From Porphyrobacter sp. LM 6 (GTDB taxonomy: Bacteria; Pseudomonadota; Alphaproteobacteria; Sphingomonadales; Sphingomonadaceae), in contig NZ_CP017113.1 of NCBI RefSeq assembly GCF_001720465.1, positions 62,001-126,000 of the forward strand: a DNA stretch of 64,000 bases. Reading direction: 5' to 3'. The notes below the pieces were generated by a model. It was not told the origin of the DNA. It saw only the letters and a list, made by a program, of their open reading frames with translations, and ran no database searches. Position 1 is the first letter of the stretch. Every line of letters starts with the position of its first letter. Shown in pieces: positions 17,282-25,359 of this stretch. Made by a program: the position numbers and the translations under genes.

Positions 17282-17518
17282 ATGGCTGACGCCACCGATG
17301 ACCGCCTGCGCCTGCTGATCGAGCGGATCGAGCGCCTCGAAGAAGAAAAGAAGGGCATCGCCGACGATATCCGCGATGTCTACATGGAGGCCAAGGCGGT
17401 CGGCTATGACCCCAAGATCATGCGCCAAATTGTGCGTCTGCGGAAGATGAAACCCGACGACCGCAGCGAGCAGGACATGCTGCTGGAAACCTACAAGAAC
17501 GCGCTCGGGATGGGCTAA
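17282..17518 (+). CDS. DUF2312 / GapR-like DNA-binding protein
   Basis: This 78-aa, all-helical protein has the signature [40 protein letters not shown] and [11 protein letters not shown], then LLETY near the end. This is the DUF2312 family, whose characterised member GapR of Caulobacter binds AT-rich or overtwisted DNA as a coiled-coil tetramer ahead of replication and transcription. ATG 17282 is chosen because GGAG lies about 7 nt upstream; an ATG 12 nt earlier would overlap that SD. Whether it performs the GapR role here is inference from family membership. Confidence 0.88.
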   Translation: MADATDDRLRLLIERIERLEEEKKGIADDIRDVYMEAKAVGYDPKIMRQIVRLRKMKPDDRSEQDMLLETYKNALGMG

Positions 17519-17545
17519 TCCAAGCCATTGAACTCGGGCCAAGCC

Positions 17546-17563
17546 GTGTTATCTGAATAACAC
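17546..17563. promoter_or_regulatory. Inverted repeat in the ybjQ-like 5' region
   Basis: GTGTTAT-ctga-ATAACAC is a perfect 7-bp inverted repeat with a 4-nt loop, ending 9 nt before the AGGAG SD of the downstream gene. It could be an operator or a short RNA hairpin controlling translation. No T-run follows immediately, so it is not a typical terminator. Confidence 0.4.
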
Positions 17564-17585
17564 AGTTTTGTGAGGAGACACGGCA

Positions 17586-17933
17586 ATGGCATCCCCCTGG
17601 AAAGACTCGCGCGGCGTAATCGTCAGCACCACCCCGACGCTCGAAGGGCGCCCGATCCAGGAATATTGCGGCATCGTCACCGGCGAGGTGATCGTCGGCG
17701 CCAACCTGTTCCGCGATCTGTTCGCCAATATCCGCGACATCGTCGGCGGGCGTTCGGGCAGCTACGAGCGCATTCTGGCTGACGCGCGCAATCAGGCGAT
17801 TCAGGAATTGCAGGCCGAAGCCGCTACGCTGGGGGCCAATGCTGTGGTTGCGATCGACCTCGATTACGAGGTCATCGGGCCGAGCGGATCGATGCTGATG
17901 GTCTCGGCCAGCGGCACCGCAGTCCGGATCTGA
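17586..17933 (+). CDS. YbjQ/UPF0145-family protein
   Basis: This 115-aa cytosolic protein contains [32 protein letters not shown], then [21 protein letters not shown] and [22 protein letters not shown], the family's conserved blocks. Crystal structures in the family show a dodecin-like or pentameric small fold, and a heavy-metal-binding annotation is common but unproven. AGGAG lies about 8 nt before the ATG. A perfect inverted repeat (17546-17563) just upstream may regulate it. It stands alone between the GapR-like gene and yebC. Confidence 0.85.
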   Translation: MASPWKDSRGVIVSTTPTLEGRPIQEYCGIVTGEVIVGANLFRDLFANIRDIVGGRSGSYERILADARNQAIQELQAEAATLGANAVVAIDLDYEVIGPSGSMLMVSASGTAVRI

Positions 17934-18095
17934 CCCGCCCCATCTTCGCTTGAGCAATTGCGCGCGCCGCTAGCCGCGCGTGATCCGGCACGGGGCGATG
18001 GCAGGTGTCATCGCCCATCCGCGCCCTTGCGCCCGGCGCGCCTGCCGGAGTAAGGGCCGCGCTCACATCTCAAACATCCCGGTGAAGTTCGTCCA

Positions 18096-18839
18096 ATGGC
18101 AGGCCATTCCAAGTTCAAGAACATCATGCATCGCAAGGGCGCGCAGGATAAGAAGCGCGCGGCGATGTTCTCCAAGCTTTCCCGCGAGATCACCGTGGCG
18201 GCTAAGATGGGCATGCCCGATCCCGACATGAACCCGCGCCTGCGCCTTGCGGTGAACGCGGCGCGCGCGCAGTCGATGCCCAAGGACAACATCCAGCGCG
18301 CGATCGACAAGGCCGGGCAGGCCGGCGGCGAGGATTACATCGAGATCCGCTACGAAGGCTATGGCCCGGGCGGCGTCGCGCTGATCGTCGAGGCGTTGAC
18401 CGACAACCGCAACCGCACAGCTACCAATGTCCGCACCGCGTTCAGCAAGAACGGCGGCAACCTCGGCAGCGAAGGCTCGGTGTCGCACGGCTTCGAGCGC
18501 CGCGGGCTGATCGAGTATTCGGCCGCTGCGGGCGATGAAGAAAAGATGCTCGAAGCCGCGATCGAAGCGGGCGCGGATGACGTCGAAAGCTCGGAAGACG
18601 GCCACACCATCTGGACCGCCGCCGATGCGCTCCACGGCGTGGCGGGCGAGCTCGAAAAGGTGCTCGGCCCGGCCGACAATGTGAAGCTGGCGTGGAAACC
18701 GGTCCTGACGGTCGACGTCAATGAAGAGACTGCCGCAACGCTGATGAAGCTGATCGACACGCTCGACGATGACGATGACGTGCAGACCGTGTGGGGCAAT
18801 TACGAGATTTCCGACGCGGTGATGGAGAAGCTGGGCTGA
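18096..18839 (+). CDS. yebC: YebC/PmpR/TACO1-family protein
   Basis: This 247-aa protein has the full YebC signature: [21 protein letters not shown] at the start, [56 protein letters not shown] and ending [14 protein letters not shown]. The family was annotated as a transcription regulator, and members have more recently been linked to ribosome stalling at proline-rich sequences. It precedes ruvC, a common arrangement, and its last codon overlaps the proposed ruvC start. Confidence 0.95.
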   Translation: MAGHSKFKNIMHRKGAQDKKRAAMFSKLSREITVAAKMGMPDPDMNPRLRLAVNAARAQSMPKDNIQRAIDKAGQAGGEDYIEIRYEGYGPGGVALIVEALTDNRNRTATNVRTAFSKNGGNLGSEGSVSHGFERRGLIEYSAAAGDEEKMLEAAIEAGADDVESSEDGHTIWTAADALHGVAGELEKVLGPADNVKLAWKPVLTVDVNEETAATLMKLIDTLDDDDDVQTVWGNYEISDAVMEKLG

Positions 18840-19309
18840 TCATCCTCGGCCTTGATCCCTCGCTGTCATCGACCGGCTGGGGCGTGATCCGCAGCGAGGG
18901 CGCGCGGATCAGCCATATCGCCAATGGCCAGATCAAGACCGATCCGGCCGCCCCGATGGCCGAACGGCTGGCGGCCTTGCAAGCGGGCCTCGCAGAGGTG
19001 ATCGCCGCGCACCGCCCGGACCGCGCGGCGGCGGAGGAAATCTTCGTCAACAAGAACCCGCAATCGACCCTGAAGCTGGCGCAAGCGCGCGGCGCGGTGC
19101 TGGCAGCCTGCGGGGCGGCGGGGTTGGCGGTGAACGAACACGCCGCGCGGCTCGTGAAGAAGGCCGTCACCGGGACCGGTTCTGCCGAAAAAGGGCAGGT
19201 CGCCGCGATGGTGCAGGTGCTGCTACCCGGTGTTGCCATCACCGGAAGCGATGCAGCCGACGCGCTTGCCGTGGCGATTGCCGACGCGCATCTTGGCCCG
19301 CGCCCCTGA
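18836..19309 (+). CDS. ruvC: Crossover junction endodeoxyribonuclease RuvC
   Basis: This 157-aa Holliday-junction resolvase has the acidic catalytic set at the expected places: Asp7 (ILGLDPS), Glu67 ([10 protein letters not shown]), Asp139 and Asp142 ([14 protein letters not shown]). The natural N-terminus of the family is MIILGLDPS, which here requires initiation at CTG 18836, overlapping the yebC stop (CTGA) with GGAG 8 nt upstream. The only conventional alternative is GTG 18791, which adds 15 non-conserved residues and overlaps yebC by 49 nt. No ruvA or ruvB follows in the window. Confidence 0.92.
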   Translation: MIILGLDPSLSSTGWGVIRSEGARISHIANGQIKTDPAAPMAERLAALQAGLAEVIAAHRPDRAAAEEIFVNKNPQSTLKLAQARGAVLAACGAAGLAVNEHAARLVKKAVTGTGSAEKGQVAAMVQVLLPGVAITGSDAADALAVAIADAHLGPRP

Positions 19310-19321
19310 ACGGAGAACGCA

Positions 19322-19672
19322 ATGACCATTCACCTCTACGGCATTCCCAACTGCGACACGGTGAAGAAGGCGCGCGACTGGCTCGAGACGCAGGGCCACC
19401 CTTACGTGTTTCACGATTACAAGAAGGAAGGTGCCGATCCCGCCCGCATCGCCGGCTGGATCGCGGCGGCTGGCCTCGATCTGGTGGTGAACCGCAAGGG
19501 CACGACCTACCGCGCGCTGTCGGATGACGACAAGACCCGCGCCGCCGGTGCCGAGAGCGCCCCGGCCCTGCTCGCAGCCAACCCTTCGGTGATAAAGCGG
19601 CCCATTGTCGAGCACGACGGCGGTCTGCTGGTCGGCTTCAAGCCGGACGAATGGGTCGCCGCGCTCGGCTGA
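19322..19672 (+). CDS. ArsC/Spx-like reductase-fold protein (YffB type)
   Basis: This 116-aa thioredoxin-fold protein is of the ArsC family. IHLYGIPNCDTVKKARDWLE places a single N-terminal Cys11, and KRPIVEHDGGLLVGFKPDEW supplies the conserved Arg-Pro loop. The single cysteine and Asp after it (CDT) match the YffB subgroup, which is not an established arsenate reductase and may act on glutathione mixed disulfides. It lies 12 nt after ruvC and 11 nt before the pnuC start, so probably co-transcribed. Confidence 0.85.
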   Translation: MTIHLYGIPNCDTVKKARDWLETQGHPYVFHDYKKEGADPARIAGWIAAAGLDLVVNRKGTTYRALSDDDKTRAAGAESAPALLAANPSVIKRPIVEHDGGLLVGFKPDEWVAALG

Positions 19673-19683
19673 CCCTCACCCCG

Positions 19684-20259
19684 ATGAACCCGCTGGAGAT
19701 CATCGCCGTCGTGCTCGGGCTGGCCAATATCGGCCTGCTGGTGCGGCGTTCGATCTGGAACTACCCCTTCGGAATGGCGATGGTGGCGCTCTATTTCGTC
19801 ATCTTCCACGACGCGCGGCTTTACGGCGAGGCGTGGCTGCAGGTGTTCTTCTTCGTTGTGCAGGGCTGGGGCTGGTGGCTGTGGGCGCGCGCCGGCGGGC
19901 TCAGCCGCAGCGTGCAGGTCGAATGGATGGGCTGGCACGCGCGCGCGGGCTCGCTGGTGCTGGTGGCCGGATCGAGCATCGGCATCGGCTGGGCGATGGC
20001 CCGCTGGACCGATGCCGTGCTGCCCTATGCCGACGCGACCATCGCCGGCGCGAGCGTTGTCGCGCAGGTGCTGCTAGCGATGCGCCGGGTGGAAAACTGG
20101 GCGCTGTGGATCGCGATCGATGTGCTGTCGGTGGCGGTCTACATCAACCGCGAGCTCTATTTCACCGCTGGTCTCTACGTGGCCTTCCTCGTGCTGGCGA
20201 CAGCCGGACTGATCGCCTGGGCCAAGGCCGCGCGCTCCGGCGAGGCGATCGAAGCGTGA
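19684..20259 (+). CDS. pnuC: Nicotinamide riboside transporter PnuC
   Basis: This 191-aa integral membrane protein has about seven hydrophobic segments and PnuC motifs: NIGLLVRRSIWNYPFGM, FFFVVQGWGWWLWARA and RRVENWALWIAIDVLSVAVYI. PnuC proteins facilitate uptake of nicotinamide riboside by coupling to intracellular phosphorylation. The next gene, overlapping by 4 nt (GTGA), encodes a NadR-like kinase/adenylyltransferase, the metabolic trap that makes transport productive. ATG 19684 lies 12 nt after the ArsC-like stop; the longer frame upstream overlaps that gene without motif support. Confidence 0.92.
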   Translation: MNPLEIIAVVLGLANIGLLVRRSIWNYPFGMAMVALYFVIFHDARLYGEAWLQVFFFVVQGWGWWLWARAGGLSRSVQVEWMGWHARAGSLVLVAGSSIGIGWAMARWTDAVLPYADATIAGASVVAQVLLAMRRVENWALWIAIDVLSVAVYINRELYFTAGLYVAFLVLATAGLIAWAKAARSGEAIEA

Positions 20260-21239
20260 CGAAACGCGGCTTCCTTCTTGGCAAGTTCATGCCGCCCCAC
20301 GCCGGACACATGGCGCTGATCCGCGCCGCCCGGGCGCTGGTGGACGAGCTTACCGTGCTGGTGTGCTGGCTTCCCGATGATCCGATCCCCGGCGAAACGC
20401 GGCTCCAATGGATGCGCGAACTCGCCCCCGATTGCCGGATCATGGGGCATGGCGACGTGGTGCCGCAGACCCCGGAGGACAGCGCCGATTTTTGGCCGAT
20501 CTGGCGCGGTATCGTGGCCGCAGCGCACCCCGAGCCGATCGACTATATCTTTGCCGGAGAGGATTACGGCGCAGAGCTCGCCCGGCAGGTCGGCGGCTTC
20601 TTCGTGCCGCTCGGGGGCCGTATGCTGGGCCTCTCGGACGATCCCGTGGCGGGCTTGTCCGCCAGCGCGGTGCGGGCCGATCCGGCGGCGCATTGGGCCT
20701 ATCTGCCGCAGCCGGTGCAGACGCATTACCGCCGCACCATCTGCCTCCACGGGGCCGAAAGCACCGGCAAGACGACCCTCGCCGCCCTGCTCGCCAAGGA
20801 GACCGGCGCACTCACTGTCGGTGAATATGGCCGCAGCCATTGCGAGGTGCATCGCGGTCCGCTCAGCCGTGATGACTTGCTCCTCATCGGACGCGCGCAA
20901 CAGGCAATGATCGCCGCTGCGAGCGAATGGGCGGGGCCCCTCCTGCTGGTCGATACCGATGCCTTGATGACCGCAGCATGGTGCGAGATGCTGCTGGGCG
21001 AACGTCCCGCCGAACTGATGACTGCGCCCCGGGCCGATCTCTACCTCCTGCTCGAACCCGACCTGCCGTGGGTTGATGATGGCACGCGCTTTTTCAGCGA
21101 TCCGGCCGACCGTCACCGGTTTGCAAGGATCGTGGCGCAGGTGCTGGAGGATGCCGGGGTGCCCTTCGTTCGGATTTCCGGGCAAGGTGACGAACGGCTG
21201 GCCGCCGCACGCGCCGCGATAGGAGCGATGAATGACTAA
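20256..21239 (+). CDS. nadR: NadR-like bifunctional NMN adenylyltransferase / ribosylnicotinamide kinase
   Basis: This 327-aa protein starts GTG (VTKRGFLLGKFMPPHAGH). The HxGH motif (15-18) marks the nucleotidyltransferase domain that adenylates NMN. A P-loop GAESTGKTTL (about 166-175) starts the C-terminal kinase domain that phosphorylates nicotinamide riboside. There is no N-terminal XRE domain, so unlike enterobacterial NadR it is not a repressor. GTG 20256 is fixed by the 4-nt overlap with pnuC; the frame stays open far upstream by chance. It completes a NAD-salvage pair with PnuC and overlaps the next gene by 8 nt. Confidence 0.92.
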   Translation: MTKRGFLLGKFMPPHAGHMALIRAARALVDELTVLVCWLPDDPIPGETRLQWMRELAPDCRIMGHGDVVPQTPEDSADFWPIWRGIVAAAHPEPIDYIFAGEDYGAELARQVGGFFVPLGGRMLGLSDDPVAGLSASAVRADPAAHWAYLPQPVQTHYRRTICLHGAESTGKTTLAALLAKETGALTVGEYGRSHCEVHRGPLSRDDLLLIGRAQQAMIAAASEWAGPLLLVDTDALMTAAWCEMLLGERPAELMTAPRADLYLLLEPDLPWVDDGTRFFSDPADRHRFARIVAQVLEDAGVPFVRISGQGDERLAAARAAIGAMND

Positions 21240-22262
21240 GCCTCGCCTGATCCTTGCCACGCTACTGCTGGCCGCCACACCGGCAGGCGCGCAGAATGGC
21301 GAGATGCTGATCATCGCTCACCGCGGTGCGAGTGCCGAACGGCCCGAACACACCCTCGCCGCCTATGAACGCGCGATCGATCAGGGCGCCGATTACATCG
21401 AGCCCGATCTGGTCGTGACCAAGGATCTGGTGCTGGTCTCACGCCACGAAAACGAGCTGTCGGGCACCACCGATGTCGCTTCCCGTGAGGAGTTCGAGGA
21501 TCGTCGCCGCGACAAGACGATCGACGGGCAGAAGGTCGCGGGCTGGTTCGCCGAGGACTTCACCCTCGCCGAACTGCGAAGCCTGCGCGCCAAGGAACGC
21601 ATCCCTTCGCTGCGCCCGGCCAATGCGCGGTTCGACGGGCTGTATCAGGTGCCGACCTTCGCCGAGATCGTGAAGCTGGTGCGCGCAAAGGAGGCCGAAA
21701 CCGGCCGCCGCATCGGGCTGTATCCCGAGCTCAAGCACCCAGAATTCCTGTTGCAGGATTCCGGCATCGACATGGTCGATCTGGTGCTGCGCGAATTCCG
21801 TACGCTCGGCATTACGCCCACCGATCCGGTGTTCATCCAGAGCTTCGAGATCGCGCCGCTCCAGCGGCTCAAGCAGCGCGGTGGCGGGTTCAAGCTGGTG
21901 CAACTGGTCAAGCCCGAGGATGGCCCGGCGGACGAGCCCGCGATGCGCTATGTCGACATGGTGACCCCCACCGGCCTTGCCGAGATCGCCAAATATGCCG
22001 ACGCGGTGGGCGCGCATGTCGCCTTGGTCCTCAACCCCGATGGCACCCCGACCGCGCTGGTGGCCGACGCCAAGGCGGCGGGGCTGACGGTGCACGCATG
22101 GACAGTGCGGCCGGAGAACGAGTTTCTCCCCCGATGCTGCGGACGGGTGATGATCCCAAGGGTCGGGGCTGCGGCGACGTGAAGCTCGCCGCGCTGCTCA
22201 AGGCGGCCGGCGTTGCGGGGGTGTTCAGCGATGGCCGGCTGAAGGGGCGGACCTGCCCCTAA
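21232..22262 (+). pseudogene. glpQ: Glycerophosphodiester phosphodiesterase (GlpQ-like), frameshifted near the C-terminus
   Basis: The product has a signal peptide (LILATLLLAATPAGA), then the GDPD domain: AHRGASAERPEHT (from residue 29), YIEPDLVVTKD, SRHENELSGTT and YPELKHPEFL. It hydrolyses glycerophosphodiesters to sn-glycerol-3-phosphate in the periplasm. The open frame ends at 22182 with CCGRVMIPRVGAAAT, unlike the family. In the next frame the sequence continues MLRTGDDPKGRGCGD, LKAAGVAGVFSD to a TAA at 22260-22262, which is the expected GlpQ C-terminus. The break is in a C run (22128-22132); one extra C restores the frame. It may be a real mutation, a contingency tract or a sequencing error. 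It overlaps nadR by 8 nt and shares stop bases with convergent ubiG. Confidence 0.85.
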
Positions 22263-22996
22263 GCACGCCGCGCGCTGAGGATGTAATTGAGCGCCATATC
22301 ATCCGACAGGTGCAACCCCTTGCCCGGTCGCCACGCGATGCCGCGCATCGCGGTCACGCTTAGCCCTGCATCGGCGAGCAGATCTTCGAACTCCTCGGGC
22401 GTGATGAAATCGTCCCAATGGTGCGTGCCCTTGGGGACATAGCCCACCGCCTCCGCCGCGCCGACCAGCAGCAGGCGCGAAGCGGTGGTGCGGTTGGGGG
22501 TGGACATCACCAGCAATCCGTCCGGTGCCAGACGCGCTGCCACATCGCGCAGAAAGGCGCTCTTGTCGGCGACGTGCTCGATGACCTCCACGCAGGTGAC
22601 TAGGTCGAAGGTGCCTATATCAAGGCCCCCCACCTCGCCCGCCATATAACGGATATCAAGGCCCATCGCCTCGGCATGGGCGCTGGCTGCGGCAACATTC
22701 TCCGCCGCCGCATCGACCCCCGTCACCGCAGCACCCAGCCGCGCCAGCGGCTCGCACACCAGCCCTGCCCCGCAACCGATATCGAGGGCCGCCTTGTCCG
22801 CGAGCGGCTTGGCCGAAGCCGCTGCAGCCGGCCAATGCGCGTCGATCGCGTCCCGCATAAAGGCCAGCCGCACCGGGTTCACCTGATGCAGGCTCGCCAT
22901 CGGGCCTTTGGGATTCCACCAGTCGCGCGCCAGCCCGGCGAAGAAATCGGCTTCCTCGGGGCGGATAGTTACATTCGATACGTTTGCGTTTCCCAT
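22259..22996 (-). CDS. ubiG: Ubiquinone biosynthesis O-methyltransferase UbiG
   Basis: This 245-aa SAM-dependent class I methyltransferase performs two O-methylations in ubiquinone synthesis. Signatures are EADFFAGLARDWWNPKGPMASLHQVNPVRLAFM near the N-terminus (typical of UbiG), motif I LDIGCGAGLVCEPLARLG, VTCVEVIEHV, and a C-terminal GTHHWDDFITPEE and KGLHLSDDMALNYIL. Its stop codon overlaps that of the convergent glpQ within CTAA, leaving no room for a terminator. The start faces lysC, with about 50 bp of divergent promoter space. Confidence 0.95.
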   Translation of the reverse strand: MGNANVSNVTIRPEEADFFAGLARDWWNPKGPMASLHQVNPVRLAFMRDAIDAHWPAAAASAKPLADKAALDIGCGAGLVCEPLARLGAAVTGVDAAAENVAAASAHAEAMGLDIRYMAGEVGGLDIGTFDLVTCVEVIEHVADKSAFLRDVAARLAPDGLLVMSTPNRTTASRLLLVGAAEAVGYVPKGTHHWDDFITPEEFEDLLADAGLSVTAMRGIAWRPGKGLHLSDDMALNYILSARRA

Positions 22997-23048
22997 AAAC
23001 CCACCCTAACAGCGCGCGCGAACACTCACCAGCAGGAGCTTTGGCGCC

Positions 23049-24320
23049 TTGGCTCGCATTGTGATGAAATTCGGCGGCACCTCGATGGCCGGGACGGAGC
23101 GCATCCGCCGCGTCGCCAATATAGTGCGCGCGCAGGCCGCTCGCGGCGATCAGGTCGCCGTCGTGGTCAGCGCCATGGCTGGCGAGACCGATCGACTGGT
23201 CAACTTCTGCCGCGAGGCCAATCCGCTTTACGATCCGGCCGAATATGACGTGGTCGTCGCCAGCGGCGAACAGGTCACCAGCGGGCTGCTCGCGCTGACC
23301 CTGCAAGCGCTCGGCTGCAAGTCGCGCAGCTGGCTCGGCTGGCAATTGCCGATCAACACCATCGAAGCCCACGCCAAGGCGCGCATCGAATCGATCGATT
23401 CCGAAGCGCTGATCGCCTCGATGGAAGCGGGCGAGATCGCGGTGATTCCGGGCTTTCAGGGGCTTTCGGAAGACAATCGCGTCACCACGCTGGGGCGCGG
23501 CGGCTCGGACACTTCGGCGGTGGCGGTCGCGGCCGCGATCAAGGCGGACCGCTGCGATATCTATACCGATGTCGATGGCGTCTACACCACCGACCCGCGC
23601 ATCGTCGCAAAGGCGAAGAAGCAGAAGGCGGTGACTTACGAAGAAATGCTCGAACTCGCATCCGTTGGTGCCAAGGTGCTCCAGACCCGCTCGGTCGGCC
23701 TTGCCATGAAGGAAAAGGTGCGGGTGCAGGTGCTTTCGAGCTTCATCGGCGAAGGCGCACCGCCTGCCGACGATCTGCCCGGGACAATGATCGTCTCGGA
23801 TGAGGAAATGGACGAATTGGTGGAGAAGGGCCTGATGGAACGCCAGCTTGTGACCGGCATCGCGCATGACAAGAACGAGGCCAAGGTGATCCTCACCCGC
23901 GTGCCCGACCGTCCGGGCGCGGTGGCGAACATCTTCGAGCCGCTCGCCGCAGCCTCGATCAATGTCGACATGATCATCCAGAACGTCGGCCGCGACAAGG
24001 GCGAGACCGACGTGACTTTCACTGTCCCCCAGTCCGACCTCGCCCGCGCGCAGGCACTGCTGGAAGACCGCCGCGATGCAATCGGCTTCAACCGCATCAT
24101 CACCGACAGCAAGATCGCCAAGATTTCTGTCGTCGGCGTGGGGATGAAGAGCCACGCGGGCGTTGCCAGCACGATGTTCCGGGCGCTGTCCGAACGCGGC
24201 ATCAACATCCAGGCGATCTCGACCTCCGAGATCAAGATCAGCGTGATGATCGACGAGGACGAAACCGAACTCGCGGTGCGCGTGCTGCACACCGCCTACG
24301 GGCTCGACGCGGTTAGCTGA
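23049..24320 (+). CDS. lysC: Aspartate kinase
   Basis: This 423-aa enzyme phosphorylates aspartate, the entry step to Lys/Thr/Met and diaminopimelate. It contains KFGGTSMAG at the N-terminus, VVSAMAGETDRL, GRGGSDTSAVA and YTDVDGVYTTDPR in the kinase domain. A regulatory region with two ACT domains spans about 265-423, with VTGIAHDKNEAKVIL and FNRIITDSKIAKISVVGVGM among its segments. The N-terminus MARIVMKFGG requires TTG 23049 as start, with AGGAG 10 nt upstream; ATG 23064 would remove part of the first strand. Divergent from ubiG. Confidence 0.95.
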   Translation: MARIVMKFGGTSMAGTERIRRVANIVRAQAARGDQVAVVVSAMAGETDRLVNFCREANPLYDPAEYDVVVASGEQVTSGLLALTLQALGCKSRSWLGWQLPINTIEAHAKARIESIDSEALIASMEAGEIAVIPGFQGLSEDNRVTTLGRGGSDTSAVAVAAAIKADRCDIYTDVDGVYTTDPRIVAKAKKQKAVTYEEMLELASVGAKVLQTRSVGLAMKEKVRVQVLSSFIGEGAPPADDLPGTMIVSDEEMDELVEKGLMERQLVTGIAHDKNEAKVILTRVPDRPGAVANIFEPLAAASINVDMIIQNVGRDKGETDVTFTVPQSDLARAQALLEDRRDAIGFNRIITDSKIAKISVVGVGMKSHAGVASTMFRALSERGINIQAISTSEIKISVMIDEDETELAVRVLHTAYGLDAVS

Positions 24321-24424
24321 CCGTTCGTCCGTTTTTGCCGGGTTAACCATGTTAGGTTACCCCGGCTTTACCTTTGGAGCCAGACTGTGCGCGCTCTCCT
24401 CCCCGCGAGCGAAAGGCGCATTCC

Positions 24425-25093
24425 ATGGCGATCAAGGCCCATATCGATCCGGCGCAGACCGGGGCTGGCCAGCGCGGCACGCCGCGTCAGGCCTTGCGGT
24501 TGGAAACCAGCGGGCTGGGGCCGGATGGGGGCGCGGCCAATGTCGTCATCCATAATATCTCGGCCGCCGGACTGTTGATCGAAACCGCTTTGGAACTACG
24601 CGAAGGCGATCGGCTGGCGCTTGATCTGCCCGAAGCCGGCCTCGTCACCGCGATGATCGTATGGCGTAGCGAGCGGCTTTACGGCTGCGCCTTTGAACAG
24701 GCGCTGGGACCGGCCGCTCTGGCGGCGGCGCAGCTGCAATCCTCGGCGCGCGAACGCCCGGCCACTCCGGGCATCAGCAGTTCGCAGACAGGCGAAGTGC
24801 TGGGCGTTCGGATCAACCGGCTGCGGCGCGAAGCGGGGCTGACACTAGCCGATATCGCCGCCCGCCTCGGAGTCAGCAAGCCGACGGTGTGGGCATGGGA
24901 AAAGGGCAAGGCCCGCCCCCTGCCCGAACGCATCGATGCGATCGCAGCGGCGCTCGGCGTTGCGACCGAAGAGATCGTCGCCGCACCCGCGCCGGACGAG
25001 GGCATGAGCGCAGTAATCGAGGAATGTCGCCTCCGCATCGCACAGGCCTGTGCCACCCCTCCGGCACGCGTCAGGATCATGGTCGAACTCTAA
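24425..25093 (+). CDS. PilZ domain - XRE helix-turn-helix fusion (putative c-di-GMP-responsive regulator)
   Basis: This 222-aa protein has two recognisable domains. The N-terminal half is PilZ-like, with RxxxR at 21-25 (RQALR) and NxSxxG at 44-49 (NISAAG), the two c-di-GMP-contacting motifs, plus IVWRSERLYGCAFE. The C-terminal part (about 126-182) is an XRE HTH: LRREAGLTLADIAARLGVSKPTVWAWEKGKARP. A Pro/Ala-rich linker joins them. The arrangement suggests transcription control directly by c-di-GMP. It is followed 227 bp later by a degenerate GGDEF protein. ATG 24425 has a short AGG upstream; the frame is open a further 17 codons without support. Confidence 0.85.
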   Translation: MAIKAHIDPAQTGAGQRGTPRQALRLETSGLGPDGGAANVVIHNISAAGLLIETALELREGDRLALDLPEAGLVTAMIVWRSERLYGCAFEQALGPAALAAAQLQSSARERPATPGISSSQTGEVLGVRINRLRREAGLTLADIAARLGVSKPTVWAWEKGKARPLPERIDAIAAALGVATEEIVAAPAPDEGMSAVIEECRLRIAQACATPPARVRIMVEL

Positions 25094-25320
25094 CGAACGC
25101 AAAATTCCCGGCGCCCCGCGCGGTTACCTATCGTATGCATTACCTATGGAACGACTGTGCGATTTCGAAAATATGGTAAACATAACCAGAAGGTGATTCG
25201 TATTTTATACAAGTAAGTTAATAAAACTAACGAAATATAGATTTCTCAGATATAATATAGGCAGTATTTAATCAAACCTGCGGAATCTGTTAGTTTTCAG
25301 CTAATCTTGATGAAATTCGA
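25094..25320. promoter_or_regulatory. AT-rich intergenic region with inverted repeat
   Basis: About 25170-25290 is conspicuously AT-rich against a GC-rich background. It contains an exact 9-bp inverted repeat: AAAACTAAC at 25223-25231 and GTTAGTTTT at 25289-25297. It lies between the PilZ-XRE gene and the GGDEF-like gene. It is a plausible target for the XRE domain or for nucleoid proteins such as the GapR-like protein, but no specific -10/-35 pair is certain. Confidence 0.45.
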
Positions 25321-25359
25321 GTGGCCCGTTTTTCGTTAGACCGCGGGGGCGCAGTCGGT

